From the NCBI RefSeq assembly GCF_047948215.1, contig NC_134461.1, positions 128,474,512 to 128,538,511 on the forward strand: a stretch of 64,000 bases of DNA. The letters are read 5' to 3'. The stretch comes from Lycorma delicatula (lineage: Eukaryota; Arthropoda; Insecta; Hemiptera; Fulgoridae). The position numbers and the translations under genes were made by a program. Of the stretch, positions 1 through 11,424 are shown piece after piece; the stretch's first letter is position 1, and each line of letters begins with the position of its first letter. The notes under the pieces are model-generated. The model saw only the letters and a list, made by a program, of their open reading frames with translations. It made no database searches and was not told the DNA's origin.

Positions 1-1289
1 CATTTTGTAAATAATGGATAAAGGGTGAAATATATTGAAGTGGTTGCACCTTACCTACGTACTTTACGTAGAAATGATGTTATAAAAATAAAGAATTTTT
101 TTTAAATCTAAAATTATTCTTTCCACGAAAAAATTATAATTATATAGAATTAAAAAATTTTTATTATTTAAACGTACAAAAATTGAAACTTACTTCATCT
201 TTTTTTCGCTCAGTGAGGCGTTATCGGACTGAATGTTAATTTTAAAGCTTATCGTAGTGAACTGTATGTGTGTGTGTTTTTAGGCGCGCGTGTTTTTAGG
301 CGTGCGTGCGTACGTCCGCGTGTGTAAAGTGCAATAATATAAGATTTTAAATTATCTTCATCAATCACATCATGTTCAAAAATGATATAAACATTTTTAA
401 GAATACGAGTAACAACCTTTCCGCGTCTAGCTTACTAGGAAAAATGAGGACTGAAGTAGTTTCCATTTAATTTTCTTACTAAGCCTATTATATTTCCATT
501 TACATTTCATCATGCCAATCCCACACTGACCGGTGACTCTTATTGCGAAGTGCTTTATACGTGTTACAGCCATGAGTAATGTAGGGGTAGATAGTTAAAT
601 GAAGTGATTCCTTTCTATTTTTCACAACTCGGCTGGAAAGTATCGTAGTGGTGCGGGAAAAATTTGATTTAACAAATAATTAAATTATTATTTGTTAAAC
701 TAGATGATGTATTTTAATGTGAAATTTAAAAAAATCTATAATATAAAAAAAAAATTAGCGCTTATCTGAATTTGTTTCTAAAAAAAAAGATAACTAATTT
801 AATTAAACAAACCAAATTTTTACGATAAAAATATAAATAAAATTACTTATTTTCATTTAGTTTCTTAAGATTGTTAGTATAAGTATTTTTTAGTTTTATC
901 AATAGGGACAGGTTAAGTTTTAAGGTTTATCTAGACGCCGGAAGAATTCAGTAACATCACCTTCGGATCGCATCTTTATCGAAGATAATTTTTTCTTGGG
1001 TTTTGTCATTAAAAATTTAATGATTTTTTAAGAACAGGGTTCTTATTAAATTTTAATTTATCACTAGAGATAATATACAGTTATCTTATTTTTATTATTA
1101 TTAAGAAAGAAAAGAAAGTAGTAATGTCTGTTTCGATTATGTCTTGAAAAAATGATAACACGTTTTGACAGCACCTGACTTTTCTTCATATATCTTCATC
1201 ATAGTACCCAGTATAATTGTTTGGTGTTCTAAACAGTTAATATCTTTAATACATTTTTATTCCATCTTTAAATTGGAACGGTATTTAAA
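1..1289. other. AT-rich sequence without a recognised gene
   Basis: No reading frame or repeat that I can name. The one compositional oddity is a GT/CG-rich patch at about 262-326, where short blocks of tgtg and gcgt/cgtg alternate, including a repeated phrase ending in tttttaggcg. It looks like a decayed simple repeat. Confidence 0.6.
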
Positions 1290-1340
1290 ACTATCTGGGT
1301 TCAAATCCCAGCTAGAAAGTATTTTTCATTAATTTTGAAA
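1290..1340 (+). repeat. SINE-B remnant with a tRNA-like B box
   Basis: The sequence gggttcaaatcccag is a good RNA polymerase III B box (T-arm of a tRNA). It is followed by a stretch ending in tttttcatta that matches the copies at 2050, 28079 and 63813. Only the T-arm and the start of the SINE body survive. I see no A box or acceptor pairing, so this is a SINE trace and not a tRNA gene. Confidence 0.5.
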
Positions 1341-2049
1341 TTGAAGATTACCTAACGTTTTAATTTCATTCAGATCGCTTTATTATCTGAATTTATTTAT
1401 TAATTTTTAGAATAATCATTTCTTTAATAAAATATCTTTCAAATTCCATCAATTTATTAACGATAAAAAATACCTCCGAAGCTAATCTTTCAATAAATAT
1501 TTACTTTTAATTATAAAAACAATAATAATACACTATAGAAAAGTAATAAAAGATTTACATTAAATTTTCATCATAATCTTAATTTGAAGGTCATTCAATG
1601 CTTTTTTCTTTTAAAAAACGAAATTATATGATCAAAGAAAAAACATAAAAAAGCAGTGAAGAAAACAATCTTGCAATAAATATAAACTAAAATTTTACTT
1701 TTTACAAAAGTACTTGTTATTACGTTATCTATAACTATTTATACAAATGCTAATAAAGTAAAGCAATCCTTAAACAACTTTTCAACAGTTATTCAAATCG
1801 TTCTCAAAAAACTAATTATTTGTCGGTATGAACCATCACAGCCCCAAGTTTGAATCGGGATAACTCAAAATTTTAAATGGAAATTTTAGGATTGTAAAAC
1901 ATTATTTTAAAGGTAAACGTAAAAACACTTCACCCTATGACAACCCTTACAAAGCGCCAACCATTTAATATATCTTATAGCTAATTTTAAAATTATGTTT
2001 TACCGTTCCAACTTTAGATTCAAACGGTATTACTTTACACTCATTCTAT
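1341..2049. other. AT-rich spacer, nothing recognised
   Basis: Homopolymeric A/T runs with no reading frame, hairpin or repeat that I recognise. Confidence 0.6.
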
Positions 2050-2100
2050 CGAAAAGTTTCTGGGTTCAAATCCCAGTCAGAAGGCATTTTTCATTAACAT
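2050..2100 (+). repeat. SINE-B remnant
   Basis: This is a second trace of the same short SINE: B box gggttcaaatcccagtca followed by gaaggcatttttcatta. It is very close to the copy 750 bp upstream, so the two may be independent insertions or a local duplication. The 3' module seen in the copies at 28079 and 63813 is not recognisable here. Confidence 0.5.
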
Positions 2101-2204
2101 CCAAATTGAAGATTATCAAATAAAATGATCTTTGACTCTTTTTCAAGTTAAGAAGTTGAATGATGTTAGGTACAAGTTATTCTGATTATTTCATTTTAAG
2201 TTAG

Positions 2205-3075
2205 GGAGTGAGGCAAGGATCCCGTTCGTCCCCTTTTCTTTTTAAAAATTTTATGGATTCTATTGTTAAGAACCGGATAAAGAAACGTTATAAAAGGGTT
2301 TGAATTCAGAGATGATAGTTTGCTGATGATCAGTTCGTGTTGGCCGAAGACCCATGAGATATAGAATCCATGAATAGGAAGTTGATTCAGGAGTACAAGT
2401 GGCGACTTTATATAAATATTGAGAAAACAAAATACATGATCACTGTCGGTGAGGGGAAGGAGATTAGTTCAGATGATAAAGATGGGTCAAGTATATAGAT
2501 ACCTTGGTAAAATTTTGACATTTGATGGAAGACCAGATAATGATATCTTGAAAAACGCGGTAAAAATAAATCGGATTAATGAAATTTTGCACCCGGTTTT
2601 TTGAAACGATCGAGTATTAAAAAGCACAAGAAGAGGATATTGAGGTGAAAGAACACCAACATACGGAGCAGAATTGTTGACTCTCCAGTCCAAACTGGAG
2701 ACGGCAGTAAAGGTGAGGTTTTGGAGGAGTTGTCGGTTGTCCGTTCAGGATCGAGTTCAAAATGATGATATCTTGAGTAGGATGGATAGGAAAAGTTTTG
2801 TTAGCTGACAAAATCGAAGAACGACAACTTTCCCGGCACGGTGATATAAGACGAATAGAAGAAAGTAGAAGTAACCTGAAGTAAAAACAAATCCGATTTT
2901 GGATTCTAGCTAGATGAAGAGCTCGTTCCAGGCGAGAATAGATGAATGGAATTGTGGAGGCCATGGATAGGAGAGTCCTATTGGACGATTATGTGTTTGA
3001 CGGAGAAAAATGGCATTTTAGGGTTGCGGTAAATGGCTTTGTGCTGTAAACGAAAGCCGCTAAACAAAAAATTAT
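2205..3075 (+). pseudogene. Decayed LINE reverse transcriptase, C-terminal half
   Basis: Conceptual translation across several frames shows the order of a non-LTR retrotransposon ORF2. First comes a domain B-like GVRQGSRSSPFLF near 2210, then a catalytic FADD-type block (FADDQFVLAED) near 2325. A YRYLGKILTFDGR segment, the usual end of the palm, lies near 2495, and a C-terminal part with YGAELLTLQSKLE lies near 2665. Stops and frameshifts interrupt it throughout, so it cannot encode a protein. The N-terminal endonuclease and the first catalytic Asp region are absent, as expected for a 5'-truncated LINE copy. The layout matches the RTE-like element at 35102, but the sequence is clearly a different and older family. 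The short reverse-strand open frames over this interval are shadows. Confidence 0.72.
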
Positions 3076-4899
3076 AAAAATTAAATGATCTAAGTATATC
3101 CCAAAAAAAACCTAAAAAAAAAAAATAATTTTGATATTAAAGTTATTTAAGAGATTAAGCACTTTTGAAATAAGTTGTGAAAAACGTTAAACGACTATAA
3201 TTTCGGTTAAGCTTGTTGTACACTGAAGTTTTTTTATATTAACATGTTTTTTATTCATTCCCATTTAAAGTGACGTGACGCACAGTCCTACCCGTGCCGA
3301 TTTAAAGTTTTGAGTTACTCCGGTAGGTAGGTGCCTCCTAGGTTACAGGTGTGGTTGATCTCAAATCAAAAATTACGTCGTGTTGAGGTATCATTTGCTA
3401 AATTTAATTTTTTTATGCTTAATTACAGAAACGTTTTTTAAGGGTTCCTACACTTTACCAACATCCTGTTTATAAGATTATCTTTTTAATAAACGTTAAT
3501 TTAAACTTTTTAAAAATAACGTTAATTTATTTGTATCACTGTGAACTAACCCTACCCTGAATACTTTTACGATTTGATTCTAATGTTTTCTAGGGGAAAT
3601 TTTGGTGTTTGATTACGGAACAAAACACCCCAACAATTTTAGTAATTATTTTTGCTAATTCCTTTCGCACTGTTAGTATGCATTTATAATACATCAAGTT
3701 TTAGCTTACCGTATTAACTTATTAAACTTTTCACTAGCAAATAAAAAATTTATTGAATTATTACAAAGATTCTAAGAATAAAAAACTTTCTTAAATTTAT
3801 AAAGTATTTTATAAATTGTTAATAAATATTCTTTTATAAATATTTTACATAGTAATATATAATTTACCTTAAAAAACTGAAAAAAAATAAAATCGATTAA
3901 GAATTCAGATTTATTAATATTAATATATTATTGATTGTATTATAAAAAAAGGTTTTTTTTTAGCGTAAAACAATTAATTATTTAGTTATTAAAAGCATAG
4001 ATAAATTAGAATCTGAGAAACGTGTATTAGGTTACGAAAGAAACATCATAGTTCACTGATATATATAATATTCCTAGGTGTCCGATAACTACCTTCTTGA
4101 AATAACAATCAGAGTTTCGCTTACACGAGTTAACTTGAATAAATTAAACGCAAGATAAAAAGTACGGTTAAACTGTCTGATTTTGTACACGCCGTACAGA
4201 AAGATAAATTAATAAAAAAAATATAAATTGATCTTTTGGACCTAATATTGGTTTAATATAATTTTTAAGAGACATGAATGATGATAGAGGTGGACAGAAC
4301 GATAAAATAAAAAATAACGGAAATGAAATTTCAAAGGATATTGCAGGACACAAATATGTATGTTCATAAGTAGGATTGTATAAAAAATACCGGTGAGCTG
4401 TCAGAAGAGAGCTTTACGTAATTTATATTCAGGGTATGATTGATCGGTGGAGTAAGATGACGTAATACGCATATGTTGAAAGAATGTATATCATAAGTTA
4501 CCAAAAATCATTACCGAATACAAAACAAGGACGAAAACATTCAAAAGGCTTTTTAAAAAAATGTACTGATCAATAGAAAATCAGAGTTATATTTCTTACT
4601 GCGTAAATAATATTTTTGTTAAAATAACTTTAAACAATATATATTTTAACGCGAGACACATTAAAAAATTATTTCATTTCATTAACGAATAAAATTATTC
4701 TATTCGATCGGCGATGTAAAAATGAGATCACAATAGCCGAATTTCGACTGTGACGAAGTAATTATTTACAGTTACAAAAGAAATATATACATATATATAT
4801 ATATTTATATATTATCTTAAGAAAAATGAAAATAATTTAGTAGCATAGAAATTAATTAATAACAAGAACTACATAGAGGTATGTAAACACGCAAGAGGG
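3076..4899. other. AT-rich spacer, nothing recognised
   Basis: Long AT-rich stretch without a credible coding region. Open frames on the reverse strand near 4170-4350 are composition-driven and show no recognisable protein character. Confidence 0.55.
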
Positions 4900-5110
4900 T
4901 TAGAACGGTTGTTATAGAGAGATGTAAGTAGGTCAGTCCCTAGAATCGATTTGATCAAAAGGAAGAGCGTCCTGGTTTCCATGGAGACTCACCCACCCAC
5001 TTCCACCTGCTGACTGCTGTCTGGAATAGAGGGGTAATTCATCCCTCATTTGGCGTGGTGGTCCACCCATACATCCCCGCTCACATTCACACACTCACGC
5101 GTGCACAAAC
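4900..5110. other. GC-richer non-coding block of unknown role
   Basis: This block stands out from the AT-rich surroundings. It holds several short binding-site-like words: a TCF-like tttgatcaaaagg, an E-box cacctg, an NcoI-type ccatgg and the palindrome cacgcgtg. No reading frame extends across it and I find no second copy in the window. It could be a conserved regulatory element, an untranslated exon or an unidentified repeat. The sequence does not decide between them. Confidence 0.3.
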
Positions 5111-5112
5111 AC

Positions 5113-5324
5113 ATTATTTATATATATATATATAAAAGCACGCACCAATACAATTACGTAAAACCGTCTTTGTTAATCGTTCACAATTTTCATCCTCGCT
5201 CTCTCACTCTTTTATAACAAATTGATTTAATTTCTTTCTCTGAATGAATGGTGTTTGAATAACGGTGGATATGCTTCAAAACACATAAACAGAAACACAC
5301 ACACACACACACACACACACACTC
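5113..5324. repeat. (TA)n and (AC)n microsatellites
   Basis: A short (TA)n tract at about 5115-5135 is followed by an (AC)14 tract at about 5295-5322. The Cys/Val-rich reverse-strand open frame over the second tract is an artefact of the dinucleotide repeat. Confidence 0.9.
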
Positions 5325-5878
5325 AAACTTTATATATATGTAATATATAAAGTAGTTAGAAAATGATTTATAGAGCGGCATTACCTTCTTTAGTGTAGAA
5401 ATGGTGTCAATTTATAAGACAATTTAACAAATATATTGTAGTGTTACACTATATATTGAAGTAAATCGTACGGTATTCTTAAATGAATCACGGTTACTTT
5501 TATACCTGTATATTTTCTACGTTACATTATTTTTTCTAAAATAAATGCTTTAATTACTTAAAGTATTGCTATTGAAGTGCGATTTTTCAGAAATATAGTT
5601 TTTTCAGTCTTAATCTTATATTTTTCGTTTTTTTCCGGTATTTATTTATTTTTTTATGTTTTTACTTTGAATATATATTTATTAATTTATGAAAACATGT
5701 CTTCTGAATTATTCATTAAAACTAGTTTTTCATGAACATTTTTCTGTCATCCATTTTCTTTTATACGCGTCATTAGTCATTCTAATATCTTAAGCCCAGA
5801 ATTCATTTATATAACAAAACTTATTTTTCTTTAATGCTCAATTTTTAAATTTAAATTATTGAAAATAAATATAATGTA
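5325..5878. other. AT-rich spacer, nothing recognised
   Basis: No gene, repeat or structural signal that I can support. Confidence 0.55.
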
Positions 5879-5900
5879 CTAGGGGGTTGCGCCCCCTGGC
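5879..5900 (-). mobile_element. Possible Helitron 3' terminus
   Basis: A GC hairpin (agggggttgcgccccct, 6-bp stem and 5-nt loop) sits in AT-rich DNA. Read on the minus strand it ends in CTAG followed directly by T. A GC hairpin near a CTRR terminus with a T target base is typical of Helitron 3' ends. The hairpin overlaps the CTAG here instead of lying about 10 bp inside, which weakens the call. No matching 5' TC terminus was found nearby. Confidence 0.3.
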
Positions 5901-6344
5901 CGCTCCATTTTATAATTGGGAGAACCAATGTTCGCTCATATCACGACTTAAGAGTTGATGAAACATGGGTGAGGTCTCATTAGGTGTGACTTGATTCTTC
6001 GACGTTTTGAGTCATTGCCCGTCCGAGTAGATCAATTAGGTCTCGAGTTATTGCAATTGTCTTGTTTTCAGCATTTGTCTTACATATTTTATGTTGTAGA
6101 GGATGGTTAAATTAAAATGATAGAAAACTTACACATATTTTTATTACTAATGCAATTTATTTTGTACTCTTACTATTGAATATAATAAAAAATTGTAATC
6201 TTTATGAAAAATTTGGACCGGCACGTACAAAATATAAGGAATAAAATTTCTTGATGTAATTTTAGCTGATTATATGGAAGTTAAAAATTTATCAGTAGTA
6301 TATGGAATGTGAATTATTTTATTTTTATAACAAACATTTCTTTT
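5901..6344. other. Unassigned sequence next to the Helitron-like hairpin
   Basis: The first 160 bp are less AT-rich than the background and could be part of a non-autonomous element ending at the hairpin. No coding potential is visible. Confidence 0.35.
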
Positions 6345-6480
6345 TGCTTCGGTGTTAATTTACAATCGGTTCCAATTTACTCGAAACTATAAGTAAATTT
6401 GAATACAAAGAAAAATGACATGTAGAGAGGGGTTTCGATTGAAATCCCTCTATATATAGCTACTGGATACATAAATATAA
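6345..6480 (+). repeat. Dispersed repeat (family with copy at 30825)
   Basis: The segment containing atgacatgtagagagg and tttcgattgaaat matches, as reverse complement, the interval 30825-30965. The match includes the central tactcgaaact.taagtaaatttgaa block. Both copies end at a TA-rich tract. Too short and too diverged to classify. Confidence 0.6.
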
Positions 6481-7274
6481 ATAAGTACATACAAAGATGA
6501 GTTTAAGGAACATTTATAAGGTTCGGAACATAAAAAGCAAAGAAAACACAAAAAAATAGTCTTGTCAGTCACAAAAATAATAACGAATTTAACAGAGAAA
6601 CAGTAAAGCAAATCAAAGAACCAACAGAAGTACGTGGCGAAACGAGATGAACCCTTTGACGATGCACAACACCCTAGGGTAGTTGATTCACCTCAAATTT
6701 CGGAGTACTTACAGATCTAATATATGCAGTCGCTTTAGGCGCATAACGTCCTTGTTAACCTGGAGGTAAACCGCATATGTTTGTTCAGTCGAACATGTGT
6801 TCACATGTTTATATCAATAGATTTTTATTTAAAAAAAGAAAAACCATTTTTATGCTGAAAGTAATCCAAATTTTTTCAACTTATATTTTCAACTAGATTT
6901 ATTTGTATTCTATGTAAGACTTTTTTTTAAAATAATTCGATTATAATGAATAGAAAGATAAACAAATGGGATTGCCATAACATTATTCAACGAAAGTCTA
7001 TAAAAATGCGAAATATCTGTTGGGGGGGGGGGGGGACTTAAATAAAAAAAAAAAGGTTTAGTTAAAAAATTATTTCTTTAGTTAAGCATAATAAAATAAA
7101 TTAGATAAAATAAAATGCACAAAGTCCAAAATAAGACTTATGAATGGACAAAGTTAATTTCAACGATAATACTTGTACTTAAGTGAAAGTTTGTTCAAAT
7201 CTATCTCGAATTAAATAGATAGGTTTCAATAGCAAACAATCTAGGTAATGTATCATTTTGGAACACTTTATAAA
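6481..7274. other. AT-rich spacer with a G14 homopolymer
   Basis: No gene seen. An uninterrupted run of 14 G lies at 7022-7035, unusual in such AT-rich DNA. Confidence 0.6.
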
Positions 7275-7360
7275 AAAAAATCTGATGTTGACACCACATG
7301 ACTTTCTTTTAGGCTTATTAAATTACTATACACATTTTTTTCTATACTTCATTTAAACTT
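7275..7360 (+). repeat. Fragment of the 0.7-kb dispersed repeat
   Basis: The run around tctgatgttgacaccacatg matches the outer end of the copies at 8330-9060 (+) and 41687-42360 (-). In the minus copy the corresponding words are tctgatgtggacatcacatg and cttccttgtacgcctatta. Only this end is present here. Confidence 0.55.
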
Positions 7361-7721
7361 ATTTGAAAGTAAGATATGATCCTCCAACAATTCTTTAATA
7401 AAGTTGACAGTTACACAATTGCTGAAATATTAGTTTTTATTAACATCAAATATTTATTCGAGTATTAATTCAACATTCTTACATGAAATATTAGGATAGA
7501 GTAAAAGTCCCTCTATTACTCGTATTAGTAGATCAGTATTATTCGTATCTTCGTGAGTTACTGATTAAAAAAAAGTTTCAGATTTCTAGTGTGTTGTATA
7601 AATAAAAGTTAATAATAATTAAACTATTCCGTTAAGTGAATCCTGTATACTGATTACAAATGTTAATTTCGACCTTACAGTATAAAATATTCAGTTTTTA
7701 TTGTTGGGTGAATAATGAAAA

Positions 7722-7943
7722 ATGAAAAAGAAGCAATCATACAGGAAAAATAAAGGTAACATGAAGAAATATATCTCAAAAAAAAAAAAACGACAAGAAG
7801 ATGAATATGAAGAGGAAGAAAATGCTAAGAACAAGGGAAGAATAAAAAAATTAAGAGAAGATGATAAATATAAAGAGGAAGAAAATGTTAAAACCAAAGA
7901 AATAATAAAAAGATTAAGAGAGGATGATGAACATAAAGACTGA
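7722..7943 (+). repeat. 63-bp tandem repeat in a Lys/Glu-rich open frame
   Basis: An open frame of 73 codons contains two complete 63-bp units and a partial third, at 7800-7862, 7863-7925 and 7926-7940. The period is exactly 21 codons, so the frame is kept (each unit starts like D-E/K-Y-E/K-E-E-E-N and ends K-L-R-E-D). The predicted peptide is almost entirely Lys, Glu, Asp and Asn, with coiled-coil-like periodicity. It has no recognisable domain, upstream gene context or codon bias unlike its surroundings. I treat it as a minisatellite that happens to be open, and a short exon of a charged repeat protein is the less likely alternative. Confidence 0.55.
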
Positions 7944-8329
7944 GAAAATTAGAAAAGTAGAGAATGTGTACACAAATTAAGATGAGTAGAAAATTGTATG
8001 AAATCAAAGAGCGATTAAATGATTAGCGACAAAAAATAAAGAAACGTATTGATAATCTATTCCGACTCAGGGAGAATATTGTCCGACAATATTAGAGGAG
8101 CAATGAACTAAAAGATAAGAACTTTTTTGCAATTTATTAATGATAGGGCATTATGCCTCAGTGTCTATGTTGTTCTTGTGAAGGTCTATTTTTCAGTAGC
8201 TCTGTAGTTAACTTTAATATAGATAAAATTAAACAGAAATTACAGAATAATTAAATAAAATTTAACAGAAATTAAACTAGAAATACAAAAAAATACGATT
8301 CTAAATTATAATTTTCAGTTAATATTAAT
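7944..8329. other. AT-rich spacer, nothing recognised
   Basis: No supported feature. Confidence 0.5.
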
Positions 8330-9060
8330 AATCAGATGTTTCACCATATCTATTACGTATATTCATATGTAATAAACCTTATTATATAGATATACATATT
8401 TTTAAAATCCATAAAGTTTTATTTCACTAATAACTTTCGATTTTATCATTTTTTTATTTATTGTTATTATTGAATTATTATTTATTGTAAAACATTTTTA
8501 CAATAACGGGCTAATAATTATTAATAAATCAATATTCTTAAATTAAAAAAAAAAAAAAAAAAACATTTAAAAAGAAATTAAAAAAAGTTAAATAAAAGGA
8601 GATGAAGTCTGATTCGAACCGATGTGCCTTTCCTTGAAATATCCAAATATTTAATTAATTAAACTTTTATTTGGCTTTAACTCTGGAACCAATGAAAATA
8701 AGTACCACTTATGATATATCATTAAAAAGCTCTCAATGATAGCTTCTTACTGCAAGAAAAAAATTCAAAATCCCATTTATTTTGAATTTTGGGCTTTTTT
8801 GGGCACTTTTGGTCCAGTCGATTGGAATGAGAAGGGCAAGTGCACAACTAGATGTTACAACAGTCCTAAATCCAAACTTTCAACATCCTAGGGCTAATCG
8901 TTTTTGAGTAATGCGAGATACATTCATACATACGTACAGACGTCACGCCGAAACTAGTCAAAATGGAATCAGGGAATCAAAATGGATATTTCCGTTGAAG
9001 TGTGGAAACCAAAATTTTTCGCGATCACAATACTCCCTTTACTTCGTACAAAGTAAATAA
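8330..9060 (+). repeat. 0.7-kb dispersed repeat, copy 1
   Basis: This aligns along almost its whole length with the reverse complement of 41687-42360. Shared landmarks include ggagatgaagt.tgattcga, the block around gatgttacaacagtcctaaatcc and the word gacgtcacgccgaaacta. An A-rich run of 19 at about 8545-8563 lies inside. There is no open reading frame shared by the two copies, which points to a non-autonomous element. The end near 9040 has the small palindrome-like tacttcgtacaaagta. Confidence 0.75.
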
Positions 9061-10023
9061 ATAAAGAAGAAAAGAAAATTACTATTGTTTTCTTTTTAAA
9101 TTATTAGAAAACTGATTTCTATTCTCTCACATATACTAGAAAGAAGATGTCGGTCTACAACAAAATTGGCAAAACTCACTGATCTAGTGTGATATAATCC
9201 CCTTTTCACGTTAAGTCAACTCTAACTCTGCTAACTAAATACAAACTTGGAGCAAGAAAAATCAGGTCTTAATCTATATTTAGAACTAAAAAAGGTAAAT
9301 TACTAGAAATTACAGTTTACTGAAAAATCACTAGAATTATCTTTGAAGCGGTTCATCTGAACTAAGAAGATAAGAAAATCGATGAATACATTTGATGGGT
9401 ACAGAAGAAAGAAAATTTAAATCGATACGAGTGGAGAGTTTTGAAGATTGTGATTATAGAACAATACTTTAGACAGAAGTAAAATAGAATTACTGTACAT
9501 AACCTAGAAAAAAATCACTGTAAGAAAAGTATTGAAATAGAAAAACACAGAATTAATGGTTCTTTTTGTAGGTAGAATAAAAGAAGTTAATGATGAAAAT
9601 TCTAAAAAGGAAATGAAAGAGTGTATTTATACACTTTTCAGTACATTTCAGCATTTATTTATCGATATTCAGGCTTTTTCTCTTTTCAAGATCGGATTAG
9701 AACACGTGGAATAGATTAAATGCAAAGTATTCCTTTGAGACGATTCAAGAAACCGATTGGAAAAGGAAAGGAATGAGAACAGTAAAGGGGTTTACGGATA
9801 AGAACCGATCGAAATAATGCAAAAGAAAACGTGAAGTAAAATTGAAATATTTAATTTAATTTACGTTATTTATTCTTTAAAAGATTTAATATTAAATCCA
9901 AACAAAAAATATTAATATTTATTCGTATCGTAAACTACGATTCTTAAAATATTTATTTATAATACAATGCCGCAGATTTAAAATCGGAATAATTGAAAAC
10001 ATGTTTAAGTAAAATAAACAGCA
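9061..10023. other. AT-rich spacer, nothing recognised
   Basis: No reading frame or repeat that I can name. Confidence 0.5.
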
Positions 10024-10250
10024 ACCCACCCGGTTGGTCTACTGGTAAACTCGTCGTCGTAAATCAACTGATTTCGAAGTTGAAATTCTCAGGTTCAAAT
10101 CCTAATGAAGGTAGTTGCTTTTATTCGTATTCGAGTACTATGTGGTGGATACAGGTGTTCTTTGGCGATAACGTTTCAATTAACCACACATCTCAGGAAT
10201 GGTCGGCCTGATTTTGTTCAAGACTACACATTTACCGGTACAGTTTACAT
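10024..10250 (+). repeat. SINE-A copy (tRNA-derived)
   Basis: The head is tRNA-like: an A-box-type ttggtctactggtaaactcg at about 10033, then a B box, aggttcaaatcctaat, near 10090. The body matches the other SINE-A copies (ggtggatacaggtgttctttgg, ttaaccacacatctcagga, caagactacac). The short open frame across it is accidental. The 3' boundary is unclear because the tail grades into AT-rich sequence. Confidence 0.8.
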
Positions 10251-11299
10251 TACACTAATAACGCGCTAATGATTTTAATTGTTGATGCGACTACAAATAA
10301 AAGTATTAAAAAAAAATAAAACCGTAAAAATTATATTTAATAAACCGAAATAAATTAAAAAGCAATAAACAAGATGCTGCTATACCAAATAAATAATTAA
10401 TTGGCCGTATATATGGGGAAGCATATCTGTTCACATTTTTACTTAAAAATTATAAAAATTACTTATATTCTTATAAGCTGAAATAAAAAAAGAAGCAAAA
10501 CCATTTCATTAAACCGTACCTGATGAAAATCCATTATAACAAAAGAAAATATAACATATCCAAATAGCATATTTGTTTATTTTCTTTTCTTAAAAAAATA
10601 CCTCATATTATTTTCCTTACTTTTTCGGATTAGTCCTGTCATCATGTCATACTCGTAAGTTCACACTCGGTCACGTTCTACTTGTATAAAAACGTTAGCT
10701 GCCTTAAAAATCTTATATTGATCTGGCACCTAGTCGGTTACCAACTATACATTTTTTATTACGTGCCCTAAAAAATACGATAATTTACTATGTATTGTAT
10801 AAATACAAAACATTCTTTGATACCGTCAGCCAACTTTCTAGGGATCAGTTTAAGAATTTCTACTTTAATTTGTAAATAATTATATTATTTAATTAAATAC
10901 GATCTTTGTGAAAATATTTGAAGCCCACTTTATGGTTTATTGATATGTTTAAGTTGAATATTTAAAAAAAATTGAGATTTTGAATTTCATACGATTTAAT
11001 ATTTTAATAAGGAAACAAATATCTTAAAAAATAATATGACAGAAGGTTATGGTGAAAGAAAATATTCAAATTATAACAGCGAAATTATATCTAGAAAGTA
11101 ATGTCTTAGTATTTTGAAAGCAAAACTTATTATTATTATTTTTTTGTTTTAGATTGGTCCTTTTAAAAATTAAATCAACAAAAAGACAATTGTAAAATCT
11201 TGTTTACGGTAGAATAAATTACACTATGTTTGTCCAGATTCTAGATTATCTCGTATCTTGCCTTGAATAGAACTGTAAGCAAAAATTTTAAATTACGTT
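10251..11299. other. AT-rich spacer, nothing recognised
   Basis: No gene or repeat recognised. Homopolymer and trinucleotide (att)n patches only. Confidence 0.55.
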
Positions 11300-11424
11300 T
11301 GATAAAAAGTTTTTCGCTCGGGGGAATCTGTATCCCCTAGAGGGTGCGTCACCAGGTGGCGGATAGGGGAATGCTCGGATATGCAGAGTAGGAGGGAAAT
11401 AAAATACCTCCTGCGGGCCAACAG
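11300..11424 (+). other. GC-richer lead-in to the LINE fragment
   Basis: This 125-bp patch includes tagagggtgcgtcaccaggt and runs straight into recognisable LINE sequence. It is not obviously coding in the same frame and may be a separate repeat joined to the LINE fragment. Confidence 0.3.

Noticed and set aside
2487..2964. Two reverse-strand open frames of 68 and 115 codons
   Set aside because: They lie opposite the decayed LINE whose plus-strand motifs are recognisable.
9993..10211. 72-codon open frame
   Set aside because: It lies inside a tRNA-derived SINE and is not conserved in other copies.
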